This document shows positions 12,823 through 25,268 of a DNA stretch of 64,000 nucleotides, one piece after another. The stretch is taken from NCBI GenBank assembly GCA_036897625.1, contig JAYMTA010000010.1, positions 1 to 64,000 of the forward strand, given 5' to 3'. Each line of letters starts with the position of its first letter. Position 1 is the first letter of the stretch. The position numbers and the translations under genes were made by a program. The DNA is from Pelargonium cotyledonis (lineage: Eukaryota > Streptophyta > Magnoliopsida > Geraniales > Geraniaceae). The notes below the pieces were generated by a model, which was given only the letters and a program-made list of their open reading frames with translations, ran no database searches and was not told the origin of the DNA.

Positions 12823-15302
12823 TTATTCGATTTGATTGGTTAATAGGTGTAATAGGGTATAGCAGTTATGAGATTTTAAGGGCGAAGTCCCTTGTATGTA
12901 AGTCGAGACGGGAAATTACTCTAAGGGGAAAAGAGACCCGTGTGAGTCTACCTTTGTTAATCCTTGTAGAATATGAGCCCCTTTAGACTTTATCAAGTAT
13001 TATTGGTATGTTAAGATCCTTGGAAATTTTGAGGTAATCGGCTTCCTCTAGTAAATTTAGGATCTCGTAGGATAGTAACCCGGTTCTATAGAGTGGCATG
13101 ATATACCGAAAAAGTCTTACACTATTGTGAGGCTCTTTAATCAGCAGCATAAGGATTAGATTCAAGTTCCCAAAATCAACTTCTTTTGGAACTACCACCA
13201 TCTTCAATGAAATTACGTACGAGTTCGTAGATAGCAACCAACTAGTAACTAATTTTTTTTTTATATAAATAAGGCATAGTCAGGTATAGATAACTAAGTA
13301 AAGACGCTTTTAAAAGGATACTATTTACTGAAACATTCCAGTTTTGTCCTATTCCCGTTACAACGATTTCTATTTCTTAGCTAGTTATAGGGCGTTCTAT
13401 ATGGCTATACCCCTGACTGAATGCATTTTATGTTATGCGAGCTTCTTTAATTATATGAGGAGTGCTGAATACTACGAGTTACCCCTGGTTCCTGTACAGT
13501 TTTGAAGATAAGAGAGGCTTTTATAGCTATTTTAATTCAAACTCGATTTTATACGGGTTATCAATACTTGAGTCTGAAGTAAACTAATTGACTAAAGATA
13601 AAGCATAGTTGTTTCTGTAAGTATATTCGAACTAAGAAGAAACCAGGATTAACCCTATAAGTGTGTGACAGGAGTTTATCAAGGACTACAAATGGAAATA
13701 CTAACTAACTAACTAAAAGCATTCAGAAACAAGAAAAAGAGATTAAGAGACTCCTATGCAGTAATAAACAAAGATATGATGAGTAAACCATTGCATTTCC
13801 ACTTGACTTCTTAATGTTTTGTGATTCGAGGTTTTTCCCTTGTTAAGAGGGTCCAAATAAGTCTTTAAAACAAATAGTTTTCTTTATTCTGTACCTTTAG
13901 GTAGCCCGTTTGCCCCTTTCCACTTCTGATTTAGGGTTCCAACATTTCCCAAAAGCTAGCTTTCTTACTAAAAGATAGGTTTAGATTTGTTACTAGAGAA
14001 CGCGTTCTTTTCCTATTTAGAAAACTCTAGTCATTTTACAAAGTAATACTACAATAATAACACTTGAAGGGAAACTCTCTAAAGCTACACAAACGAGATA
14101 ATCTGATTCAACTATAAACTAGTTTGTAATACCGTGCCCCTTATAAATATGTAATATCCCAGTGAGAATACCCAATACCTAAAAGGAGTTCCTCTTATTT
14201 TCTAAGTTAATAAAGCTGGGCTCATATTAAAGCCTATGAAATCGCTTATACAAGGGACTCTTTTACTCATCAGGAATTTTGGTAAGCAGAATCCGATGGT
14301 TAGAAGCTGCGTCTATTCTCGGACTACCTTTAATCAAGTTTACATTCGGTAAATCAAGGTGCAAATGAGAAGACGCTTGTAGGTTCGAAAAGCACCTAGA
14401 AATTTGTCTGTCAGTTCGTAATGAAGTACATAATTGCAAATTCAGAGTATTTAAGTCTTCAAGTACTGCGCCTTAAGATAAGCACCATCTCTAGGAATTT
14501 CTGAACGGGATCTCGTTGACGTTGGGCGCATAGGTGAAAGCCCTCTCCCTATAATTAACGAGAAGGGGTCCCAGACGTGTTGTCTATTTTATAAGTTCTA
14601 AGGGTACTCTCGAATAGTTATAACTTCGTTAATCAAAGAGGAAACCCAAAAGTCAGCCTTTATAACAAGTATACGGAAGGGTTAATTCGACGCCAAGTTT
14701 CACCCAAAACAAGTACTTTCCTTTGGTACAGTTCACATAAGAATATATACTGGATTTCGTGGATGCTTCCATTCTAAATAGCGGGCAGAAACAAGGAGTC
14801 AAGAACTAAGACTTCTTAGAGAAAGAATTTCCAAAAAGTAGATGTATGTCATTTGCCTAAACCCTAAAAGAGAGGTGTTTAATAATGTCTAGTAACAGAG
14901 TTCCCAGTATATTATGTCATAGTTAAGATACACCAATATTAAAGGAGGGGCTCCTTGTATAAAAGGGCTGGCTTGCTATGAAATGTCATACCTTTATTTG
15001 TTAATATAGGGGGCTCCTATTAAAGTAAAGTGTCCCCAGGTACTCGGATTTCCCGAATAAAAAAGTCCAGTAGGTACAAAGGACTCTTTTGAAATACACT
15101 CTTTTGTGTAGGTGAGGTTAACTCTTTAACTACTAAAAAGGGACAATGCACTTGCCCAGCTAGGCTCAAAAACTTAGTAATTGTAGAAAAAGGCTAGAGC
15201 ATCTCTTAAGTTACGGGCTTGGAAGGAAGTTAGTATATATAGTAGGTATTCTCTATACAAAAACATCTCCTACCCTCTCTAAATTTCAATCCTCCCCTGT
15301 CC
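12823..15302. other. Gene-free spacer
   Basis: A minus-strand frame of 84 codons (12983-13237) is not recognisable. A stretch near 12905-12950 (GGAAAAGAGACCCGTGTGAG) faintly recalls a large-subunit rRNA segment but has no flanking support. (CTAA)4 lies at 13701. Confidence 0.5.
13701..13716. repeat. (CTAA)4 tandem repeat
   Basis: Four exact CTAA units. Confidence 0.85.
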
Positions 15303-15348
15303 AGTAACTACAAGGAATAAGAGTAATTATCGTTAAAACAATTGTAAC
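15303..15348 (+). repeat. Dispersed motif copy 2
   Basis: AGTAACTACAAGGAATAAGAG followed by TTAAAACAATTG. It has the same order of blocks and the same length as copies 1 and 3, with more substitutions. It opens the 15.3-kb A/G-rich island. Confidence 0.4.
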
Positions 15349-15460
15349 TATTATACCAAAAAATACAAGTAATATAGTAGACTATACTAATATAACTCCT
15401 ATTTACAAGAAGCCCCATAAGATACAGAGTACTGGTAAAATAAAAGGGTCTAACTCGTAA
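15308..15460 (+). pseudogene. Fifty-codon open frame with KKPHK segment
   Basis: This frame is open between TAA stops and has no ATG near its start. It begins LQGIRVIIVKT, comparable to H3 LREIRRYQKST, and later reads YKKPHKIQSTGK, comparable to H3 VKKPHRYRPGT, but these two parts are in reverse order relative to H3. It overlaps the second copy of the AGTAACTACA motif. The evidence is weak and the order conflict counts against a simple H3 relic. Confidence 0.15.
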
Positions 15461-16969
15461 GAGTAAGGCTAAGGCTTTCAAGACAAGGTTACAGAAGAAA
15501 GAAAATCGAGTTTAAAAGAGGTAAGGGGGTATCCCAAAAAGCATCTTGACTTTGGCATAAAAACTCTGTAGGAAAATGGATCTCTTATTAAGAACTGAGA
15601 GGAACTCCTTTTTAGTAAACTAAGTAAGCAGTCGTTAAAGTAGTAAGAGTCCAATTTCTATGGGGGTCCCTATTTAGCCAAGCCACTAGCCGAGAAGCTC
15701 TATAAAAGATGAATGTAGAAAATTTCTCTAGATTTGAGCTCTTGAGATTCCTTTTCCAGACTGAGATTTACAAAATAAACCTTGATTACACAAGTTACAC
15801 AATTTTCCTTTTATTTCTTAATGTAGATTAAATTATGCAAAAAGGAATACCCAAATAAAGTATTACATATGTATGTTTTTTAGCAATATTGGAGTTTTGT
15901 GATATGCTTTGGAACCACGTATTTTTATATTTATTAATATTCCTTAAGACCTTAAAGATAGTATGCACTTATCATATATTAATCTAGTCCACAAGATAGA
16001 AGCTACACGAGGAAAACGTAAACGTCGTGTTCATTATTCGAAATCTGGCTGCTTTTACTCTCAAACGGGAACTATTCTAACCTTTATTTTGCAGTCCTAA
16101 GGAAAAGGTGGATGAGGGCTCCCTCTCTTAATAGTAATTTTACTTTCCTGCCTTTTGAAATAAAAACCCATTGATCGAGAAAATAATAAATAGAGAAAAA
16201 TTCTACTAATTTTGGAAATTAAGAGTAAGATCACAGTATCTCACCGAAGTTAAGTAAGTATAAAATAAAGTGCTAGTAGTAGATTTACTTGGGATTGTCC
16301 TAACAAGATCGCATTTTTTCCAGTCCAGGATTAAAAAGAAGTCTGTCAGAACCCGTAGCCTACCCGATTTCTATAATACTTACTAATCCGGAAATCCACT
16401 AGTTACTAATTTTAGTGCATAGTTTTTTATATTATAAAATCTAGGCTATATCGCTATATATATTTAAGGAACTCCTTATCTTTAAAGTGCAGCTGAAAAG
16501 GGGATTCAGTCTTTACTATTTGGAAAGATATAATAAATAAAAAAAGGACCCGAGTAGAACCTCTTCCCTTTTTGAAGAGCAGTATCTATGTCAGTTTTCC
16601 AGGCCTGTCTATAGTAACATACATAATTAAATGAGTGCAACTAAAACTTATACGGGCCTGCAGAGTCTAATGTCACAAGGAGCCTAAAGAACTCCCTACA
16701 ATCGGTATAATTTTTTCTTTTTTCCATTCCCTAAAAAGCTAAACCAAAGAAAAGTACAAAGGAGTTACAGCTCTTAGCCGGCTCAATTCCAAAAACCTAT
16801 TTCTATATTTTAGTAAAATCGCTTTTCTAATGTCAATAAGTAACCGGTATCTAGTAGGAGATTGAGTCCCATTTTTAGAAAGGAGGAACTAAACTTTTTA
16901 AATAGAAAAAATCTCAGTAATATTCTAAATTAGAGAAGAATTCCTATTTAAAAATTTAAAAAAACTCCG

Positions 16970-16990
16970 TAGAACCTATGTAGAACCTAT
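16970..16990. repeat. Tandem duplication, 11-bp unit
   Basis: TAGAACCTATG occurs twice in direct contact, the last base of the second unit differing. This is a typical slippage product. Confidence 0.75.
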
Positions 16991-18403
16991 AAAGTTACGT
17001 AAAATATACTTGCACTTCACGTAAGTACCTATGTTAAATTACTAAAAGGTTTTTAATGCAAGATTTATTTATGCTTTGAAGGTCTACCCTAAAAGTACTC
17101 GATTTTGCTTTGGTTTTGGAACTACAGAAATTCTTTATAAATAAGAGTTTTTGTTACTTTTGATACCTCAAATAAGAGACGGATTCTTATGTTTTATAAA
17201 GGTATACTCAATAAAGGAGGAATCCTGTAGAGCTATGTATAATTAGCAGTATCTTTAAGAAGGATAGTTCCCTATGAGTTTATTTGAATTGTATTCGCTA
17301 GAGCTGGACTTATTCTAGGGGTTAAAAACATAGTTTATAGTTTTAGTCTTTAACTTATTGGGTAGAAATTTGTCCTATATTGACTATTTATCTAAGTAAT
17401 TCTAACTTTCCTTTAACAAGCCCTAACCGAGCAATTCTACCCTAGTAAGTTCATTCTATCCCTCTTGTCTGAGATAAGTGGGTTACGATTAAACCTAGGT
17501 AAGAGCAAAGCATTCCTGTTGTATTAGATTAGTTCTAGTTTGGGATTGAGTCTTAGAGAAAAAGCAACAACCCGGGTATATAAATACAAGCTAACGAGCA
17601 GTAAAACAGTATTTTCTATCTTAATCCTAAGTTTTTAAGAAAAGTAGGGTTTGTTGTTTCCTGTGTCCCTGTGTTTTACAAGGTTTCCAATTTCGGATAG
17701 TAAGGAAGATGTTAAGGAATTAAACAAATAAGGGAAGATAGCTAGATAGAGATTTCTTTCTAGGCAGACTGCATTCCTGGATTTATGTACCGTAAGCGGA
17801 ATTTTAATCCATTGAATTTTTCTAGAAGACCTGGGCTCGGCAGGGAACAAACTCCTATTCTTAACTTTTAAAACAACACTAACTCTTCATATTTTGTGTT
17901 GTGCTATGAGCTTTATGCGTATGTTATAGTACAACAAAATTTGTATCCAATAAATGCTATTTTTACTCTTACATCTACTAAATTGTTATGAGCTAGTGGA
18001 GGCACTGCGATTAGGGTTTTCGGCTAGCTAGAAATCCGCGGTGGTGAACCTAACTTTTTGAGATATTGATATGAATCAACCGCATAACCCCATATTTCGA
18101 GATAACTAATTAGCAATACCTTTTTGTTTTTATAATGAACATAGACGCGCTGTACCGTGCAACAGGAATCCACTCCACTAGAATTTCTTTCTCCGATCAA
18201 ATGCGTAAGATAACTTTTATTAGTGATGTGCTTCAACCAATTTATACTAATACAAGCATGTGGCTTTTGCTCGCCTGAGTCGGGATAGCCTTTTGTGAGT
18301 CGAAGGTGCCGGTAAAACAAATAGGTAAAATCCTGGATAGAGACTCCCGAAACCTATATCAGAATGCTAGAATTAGAGACCCATCCTGTATATTGTGAAT
18401 TAA

Positions 18404-18455
18404 ACAGAGCACTGGGTTCTACTAGGAACGCGCAAGGGTTCAAAACCTCTTATCA
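18404..18455 (+). pseudogene. tRNA relic (3' two-thirds)
   Basis: CAGAGCACTGG is the D-arm 3' side and start of an anticodon stem. GTTCTAC could be the anticodon loop, and GCAAGGGTTCAAAACC is a T arm with an AGG/CCT core stem. The 5' acceptor and D-loop side are not recognisable. The possible anticodon is TCT or TTC depending on how the loop is placed, so I do not name the amino acid. Confidence 0.35.
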
Positions 18456-20843
18456 AAAAAGCAAGCAATCATAACTACATATTTAAATAAGCACTCGCCG
18501 ATACTGCAATAACGAGAAATTTAGTGGAGTTGGTCCCTGATTACTATATCAATGAAAGGAAATCTTATCCATCGAAACTTTACTTTCACTTCTTTCTAAG
18601 GGGGGGTGGACAGCTGGCTGGCTAATTGTGGTACTGAATTGTTAGGTCAAATAGTTCGTTAAGTTATTTTTTGTTAAACATGAATACCCAACTCTTTCTT
18701 GATGGCAAAGAGAATTTTTATACTTTTTATTATAGCAACTACCGTCCTATTACTTGTAAAAACTTTTTAATAGACGGGGCTCTTTATAAGCTGGAGATTT
18801 AATATAAGTGAACTCCTTACAGTGGATCCCATCATAAATGTATACAATCGTTTTTCTTTTTATTAGTTTAGTTAGTAAAATGCTCCCACAATGCTTATTA
18901 GTAAATTGCACTTTCCTAGGAAGACTTAGAGGGATCCGTATAAGCAGAAGTGTAATAACCAAGTCATTAATACAATCCCTTATCTTTAACAATTAACCGA
19001 AATGTGTATATAAATCCCTCTTAAGCATCTATTACGGGTTGAAACTAGACCTTTTTTGAAGTAAATTTACTACTTTTTTTATTAGAGCTCTTGCTTCTAG
19101 CTAGCTACTTTTATGCTTGTGGGGTAAACTCTTACCTTAATTAATAGAGCAGGTTAAATCCTAAAAAATATGAATGGAATTAAGCAATAAAGAAGGACCC
19201 ATCTCTGAGGACAGGACACTCTAGTTTAGTAGAACTAAAAAGATCTAAAAAACGTATATTACAATTTTACCTATCCTGCAGAATGTCTTGTTTGTTATAT
19301 GGGTTTCCGTAATATAATATCAAGGGTAATTTCGGTTAGATGTCAATTATCATAGGAATTCAACCCCGCTAAGAGATCTAATCGATTAGGCCTCCTATCT
19401 CCCAGCTTTTCTATACCTCTTATAACCCTACATCCTACTCCTTTAAAAGGACCGACCCCTAGAGGGATTAAATTTTAAACTATAGTACCTTTTAATTTGG
19501 AATTTAGGAAAGAGAGATGCTAGCTGAAACTTCTTAACCTCTCCTTTATACAGATATAAGCCTCTCAGAAAAAGGACACACTTCCGTTATTAAGGGTTAG
19601 CTTTCCCTATTTATAAAGAATTTCGAAAAAGTTATATCTACGCAAAGTAAGAAAGAGATCCAGCTCTTTTATTTATCATTTATAACTTATAGATTTCTAT
19701 GTAACAAAAGGAATCCCTAATACTCAAAATATCCCTCCCTTACTCCCCCACAAAAGGGTCAATCCTAAGCCTCCGGGACTCTGAATACTTGCGGATATTT
19801 TAGAAAGGAGTTGACAGGGTACTGATCCAAAACCTCGGCAGCTCCATAAATGGGTACAAGGTTGCCTTACTATTACAATAAAGTAGAGTGGGATTTTGAG
19901 CACAGAACTTCCTTACATTTGGGATCTATGCTTGGGTAGGGTTATATACATGGGTAAAACTAGAATAAAGCTCTTTTATTGAACAATAATTGTAGAAATA
20001 AGTGAAACTAATAAAGGGTACCCACTTGAGTTCTAACTGGGCTGGTGTGGTGGACAATCCTAGGTACTCCAGCTTATCGTCTGCCTATGCCTCTTACTAA
20101 ATCACATAGACTAGATCGAAGCCAAGTTTATATACAAAATCTACACTTAAAAAGTGATTGATAATAAATAAATAAAATAGAATATCTGGACCCTGTTGTT
20201 ATAATTCTAGATAGAGAAGTTTAGTTAAAGTAATACGTTGTAGACACAAAATTATTTTGACAATAATAAAGAAAGTAGATGAAGCGTAGGTTTAATTATA
20301 AATAAGTAACACTAAGTCATGCGAAAGTTCCAAGGTATCTTCTATGTCCTTAAAAAGGTATTCCGTACGAACCCGTTAGTACAAAGGGCTCAGAGTCATT
20401 GTTTGGGTTCCTCAATTTAAGCCCAAAGCCTGCCCCAAAGTGGGTCGCCTTTTACTAATAAGTAATAAGCTTTTATGCGCACTTCCCCTAAGATAAGAGA
20501 GGAATATTAAACCAAAAACCCAAGAAACAAGATTTAAATCCTACTTACTGTTAAAATTTAATACTGTTATATGTTATCCAACTCTTTACTTTTTCATAAA
20601 TAAAGGAATCTACGGGATCCGGTTTGAGAAACCTTGAGTTTTTACCCAAATTAAGAGCACTGTCCCATTGGCGAATTCTGTTTTAGTTTTTTAAGATTTT
20701 CAGAGTATATTCCCGGATAGAGATTCGTTGATCTACTACTAGGAGTCTCCCTATAAGAAGGGCTCCATTATCGTAGTTATAGTAAATAGGAAATAAGCCG
20801 GGGTCCATAGCGCTTTGGATTAGGTTTATATCTTAGACGGAGT

Positions 20844-20855
20844 TAGTAGTAGTAG
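20844..20855. repeat. (TAG)4 microsatellite
   Basis: Four TAG units inside GTTAGTAGTAGTAGTTATC. Confidence 0.85.
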
Positions 20856-22911
20856 TTATCACAAAAGGGTACTATGGCGCAAGTGTTTTCTTTTTTATAG
20901 TGACTTAATGAAAATGGGTAATCTTTTAGTTTTTCTACTGCAAACGGATCCGTTCCTTTAGAAATTGAGATAGAATACTTTACTTTTGACTCATAATCTT
21001 TGTATATATAAGTTGGGTATTTTTAGGATAATTTGAGGGTATAGATCCGGGGGAAAGTCCTCACCAGCAAACAGAGTCTAAGTAGGCTTATTAAGAGAAA
21101 CTATCTATGGTAAAGACACCGAGTGAAATCCGCTATAAATAGTACAAGACTAACATTAGATTTTATAAAACGTAGAACTTAGACCCACGTAGTTATAGAG
21201 AGAAAAGGCTTTATAGAGAGCTCTGTAGTACTAACACCTAACGGGGCTCCGTTAAACTATAGAAACAATTATTTTTACAAGCCCCAAAGTTTTTATTCCG
21301 AGGAAAAAGAGGCCTATTAAAGATAAAAAGGATATCTTAGGGAACGCAACTCAAACCTTTTTCGCCATCTATGCTAGAGACTCTTTCTTTTTTAAGAGCA
21401 AGCTCTAGTAAGAAAGGGAAACACCCTCCTAAGTGATCGTAGTTTTAAACTTAACAAACTCTTGAAATATTTATAATCGGCGAAAATTCTAAAGCTATAA
21501 AAGCGGGGATTTCTATTAATGAAGTAAATTGATGTAAGCAGGAGCCTTCATTCTTTGTTGTAAAAGACTCCCCTAAGAAATCTCATACTTAATTAAGGAA
21601 TAACATAAATTATAAAGAACTACTATCATTAAACGCAGAGCTCCTCAATCCATAGTATAAAATCATAGCAAACGGAAACTCATAAGGAAAGAAGCCCTAG
21701 TTTTACATTACAGCCTACTGTTTGTTAGGTAATAGATTCCTTAATCTTATTAATCAGGAAAACCCAAAGAATTTTCTAAAATATTGACATATAAATGAGT
21801 AACTATTAAGTTAAATCTAATTTGTAACCTAAGTGAAAAGTTTGTTTTATAGAAAGAAAAAATTCAGTATTAATATGATACAGAAGTCTATGTAATATCA
21901 GACATAAATATTAGAGTAGCAAGGAGGTTTTCCTTTCTTGATGCATAGATTTAGATCTTACCTACAAAATGAAGTTTAGTAACGCAAAAAGATATTTAGA
22001 TTTTCTCTCAACCACTATCGAGAATGTCCTTTATTGTATGAGGAATGTATTCATAATATAGATTTAATCACGATTTGGTGCCGCATGGCTTGGACCCTTG
22101 AGACACTTACCAGTTGCTGTTTATTCATCCTATAAAAATTGAAACCAGTATTCTAATGTTTTGATTATTCCTTACTGTAGGTATTTTTGCACCCCACCCA
22201 TTCTAATTCTTTTTAAAAATTGGGAAACTTATACAAATAAAAACCCACAATACTAGATACTTTCTCTGATTCCAATTGCTGTTTCGTTCGTTCACTCCAA
22301 TACACAAGATATCCCGTGTTACTTCAGCAAGCTATACCACCTATATGAGCGTCCTCTTATCACCAAACTCTATAACATAATATCACGATCTAAAGATAGG
22401 GAATACTCTAGACTTATAAAATTTATTTAAAGACTTCTTCTGCAACTATAAACTAAGAAGGTATCCGCTCTTTAAGTGTTCCGGGCTTTACTAATGATTT
22501 CATTCATTGCTTTACCAAAACTTTGACTTACTACTTTAGTTAGGTAACTGAATTTTCTATACCCCTAATTATAGCCCCTTTGTATGATTTTTATGCTGTA
22601 AACACTAATTTCAAATCAGGGGAAAATATAAACCTGAGAATCCGACTCCCAAGCACTAGACTAAGAGCGTTGGTCTAACCCTGAGTTGGTTTGAAAAAGA
22701 AGGATTTCCCTCAAGCTTGTTATAGCTATATATCAATTGGCTTATTATTATCTGAACTTTTATTTTACTTTATTCTAAGATTTCCGGAAGCTCTGCTTTG
22801 TCACCAAAAGACTAAGTTAGACGTAGTTATAAGATACAGGGAGGGGCTCTAAATCAGTTATTCTATTGGTTTGTAGTCCACTCCGGAACCTGAAATAGAA
22901 GTTATTTGTAA

Positions 22912-22929
22912 ACGGCTTTTACGGCTTTT
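22912..22929. repeat. Tandem duplication, 9-bp unit
   Basis: ACGGCTTTT occurs twice without a gap, both copies exact. Confidence 0.85.
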
Positions 22930-24868
22930 ACTTTATACTGACTTTTTAATGCTCAAAGCATGTAAACTATTAAATTTATTGTAATCTTATAGAAGAGCTA
23001 CTCTGCTTTTTTTTACAACTTTCAATAGATTAGTTAGGAATGAGCCCCTCTCGGCTTTAGGAATTGAGTTCTCTTAGATTTCCAGTACTTTTTATTAAAT
23101 GGGGTACTTTCTAAATGTAATTTTGAAGACTTAGCCAAGCTAGTGGGTACTTTTGGAGTCTTAAGGATAAAGAAAATTAAAAAAGCTTAGAAGCTTGTGT
23201 ATCTATTAATAAAATATAAATCTGATACCCTGCGAGCATGCTTTTTGTTACTCTTCAGAAAGTAAGACTCTTTGATAAAATATTTGAAACTAGTCCAAAT
23301 GTAAGAATTTTTGATTACACAGGTTTCCTCTATTTTAAAGGGTCAGGAATTTTAGGATAATAGCTATGGTACACGGACAAGGGTCCTTTTAGTCATTCCC
23401 GGTATTGTAAATTCCAAGGAGGGTCTTTGGTTAAGAATTAAAAATAAGGTAAGAGGAATCTAAAAGTAAGCGCCTTAACAATATAGGTTATTAGAACTAA
23501 AGAATTTCGTAAAAGTTTTTCCGGAAAGAGGACTCCTATTAGGCTAGAGGCAAGTCAAGTGTTATAGTCTCTATATTTCTATCTACTGTAAAAAGTGTAT
23601 CCGAGGGGTCTATAATAAGAGAAGAACCGGAACCTAAAGCTTTTAATGCTAAATACATTTTTTGTTTCTTAACTAAAATTTTCTATAACGTTAAAAACTT
23701 ATAAAGTTGAAACTCCAGGCTCAGTACTTTCCAAGGCTTAAGCATACGTCCAAATGCTTTAAGGATAGGGATATGATATAACTTTTTAGAAAAACTTCTC
23801 TATCAAGTAGTATGAATGAGAAAGAAAAGAACCCTAAATATTAATCTTAATAAATTTGTGATATAGAGGTTTTATAGAACTGAGGAGAATACTAACTATT
23901 ACAAAACAAACCAAAAAACTCACGTAACTCTTAAAAAAAACGCCTAGATTTCCTAGGGATCCCCGGTGAAAAAGAATTACTCCCTACATTAGTATACAAA
24001 AGTTCTAATTTATTTTACCAAACTTCTTCTTTTAAGGGGTCCAGGTGAAGCATATTTATTATTATGTTAAGAGTTAGCCAGTTTTTCACAAGGGTTTGTT
24101 TTAATGAAGTGTCCCGTTATTTTTAGTTTTCGGAGTCCCTTAATTTAGTTTTTTAACAAAGGGGGTACTATTTTGACCACGGTCGGTAAGAGAGTTACTG
24201 ACAGAGCTTACATACAAGTTAAGATAAGAAACCGGGGTTTAATTCGAGGATTACAGGAGGGGTTCCAAAAGTGAACAAGCGAAACGTTGAGTTTGGGGCT
24301 GTTATAACAAGTGTTATAAAGACTATGTAAAAGAGTAAGATAACGGTTTGAGTTATTTAGTTAGCTTAGTTTAGGAGTTGGCTTTTTGTTCTAGATACTA
24401 CAGATTTAATAAAAACCGAGCCCAATTTAGAAAGAGGTGAACACAACTAAAAGGCTAAGTCTTTTCTTTGTAGAGATTCTACTAAAGGAGTTCTTGCTTG
24501 ATTAAAGAATATGTATACTTTTGAGTCTTACAGGAATTCTTGGATCTTAGTACTTAGAATACGGGTAGGTAGTTTTGTTGGGTTTAGAAGATATTAAAAT
24601 GGTTTACAGAGTTACCCTTGTATTATAGGGGTTGGGATTCTTTCTTTTCAATTTTAACAAGCATTTTTAGGGATAGTAACTGAAGTCGGAGATCTATTTT
24701 TTCATCATTTTTGGAAAAAAGGCTAGGACTCAGAAATAAAAGAGCCCTTAGACTTCCGTATCCAATAACTTGTTTTAGTTTTTGTCATTATCGAGAAACT
24801 GTGGAGAATCCTATATGCAGTGCTGCTCATTTAAAAACTCGTTATTTCTTATATTACAGAAACCTGCA

Positions 24869-24884
24869 GTATTAGAGTATTAGT
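24869..24884. repeat. Tandem duplication, 8-bp unit
   Basis: GTATTAGA followed by GTATTAGT, one mismatch. Confidence 0.6.
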
Positions 24885-25194
24885 CTAAATCCAGCGAAAT
24901 GCATAAAATCTTGTTGTGCTATGAAAGACCCGAGTACCCCTTCATAAAAGTTATAAGTATCCATCCTATAGTCATCTATTTTACGTCCCTTATTTTTTTT
25001 AATCCCGTGTGGTAAAGTATTAGAAGAGGTAGGTAGGGTATAGGTTTTTAATCTAACATGTATTGAAATTTCTAGTGTTTAATCTCAGGATTTTAATGAA
25101 ATGAAAAGTAGCCGTTCATTTAGCACCCTATAACTTGACTAAAATCTGTTTTCTTTAGGGAACTCTCCTGCGTTCTTGACCTAGACTTTTCGCA

Positions 25195-25268
25195 GTATAG
25201 CAAGTCGACTTGAACCCATGGCATCGGGGTTTAGCGAGTCACGTTCTACCGAGCTGAACTAAGAGCGC
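25195..25268 (-). pseudogene. Plastid-type trnW (Trp) relic
   Basis: Read on the minus strand, it opens with GCGCTCTTAGTTCAG, which I recall as the exact 5' end of plastid trnW(CCA). CGGTAGAACGTG, CCCGATG and GGTTCAA follow in the same order and spacing, about four bases in five over 65 bases. Plant mitochondria commonly carry plastid-derived trnW, so this supports the plant assignment. It is broken. The anticodon loop reads CGCTAAA, with GCT where CCA should be. The anticodon stem does not pair, and the 3' acceptor strand is unrelated to the 5' strand. It is not adjacent to other plastid-like sequence that I recognise. Confidence 0.6.

Larger units (their letters stand above)
15461..25194. 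other. Long gene-free spacer
   Basis: It holds only the tRNA relic at 18404 and small tandem repeats. The longest open frame of the window, 98 codons on the minus strand at 18024-18320, lies here. It has no signal peptide, membrane segment or motif I recognise. GGATCC and GAATTC-centred short palindromes are frequent. Confidence 0.55.

Noticed and set aside
12905-12950. Segment recalling a large-subunit rRNA stretch (GGAAAAGAGACCC)
   Set aside because: There is no conserved helix partner and no flanking rRNA sequence on either side.
18024-18320. 98-codon minus-strand open frame, the longest in the window
   Set aside because: Its length is within the chance maximum for this composition, and it has no motif, membrane segment, start context or homologue that I recognise.
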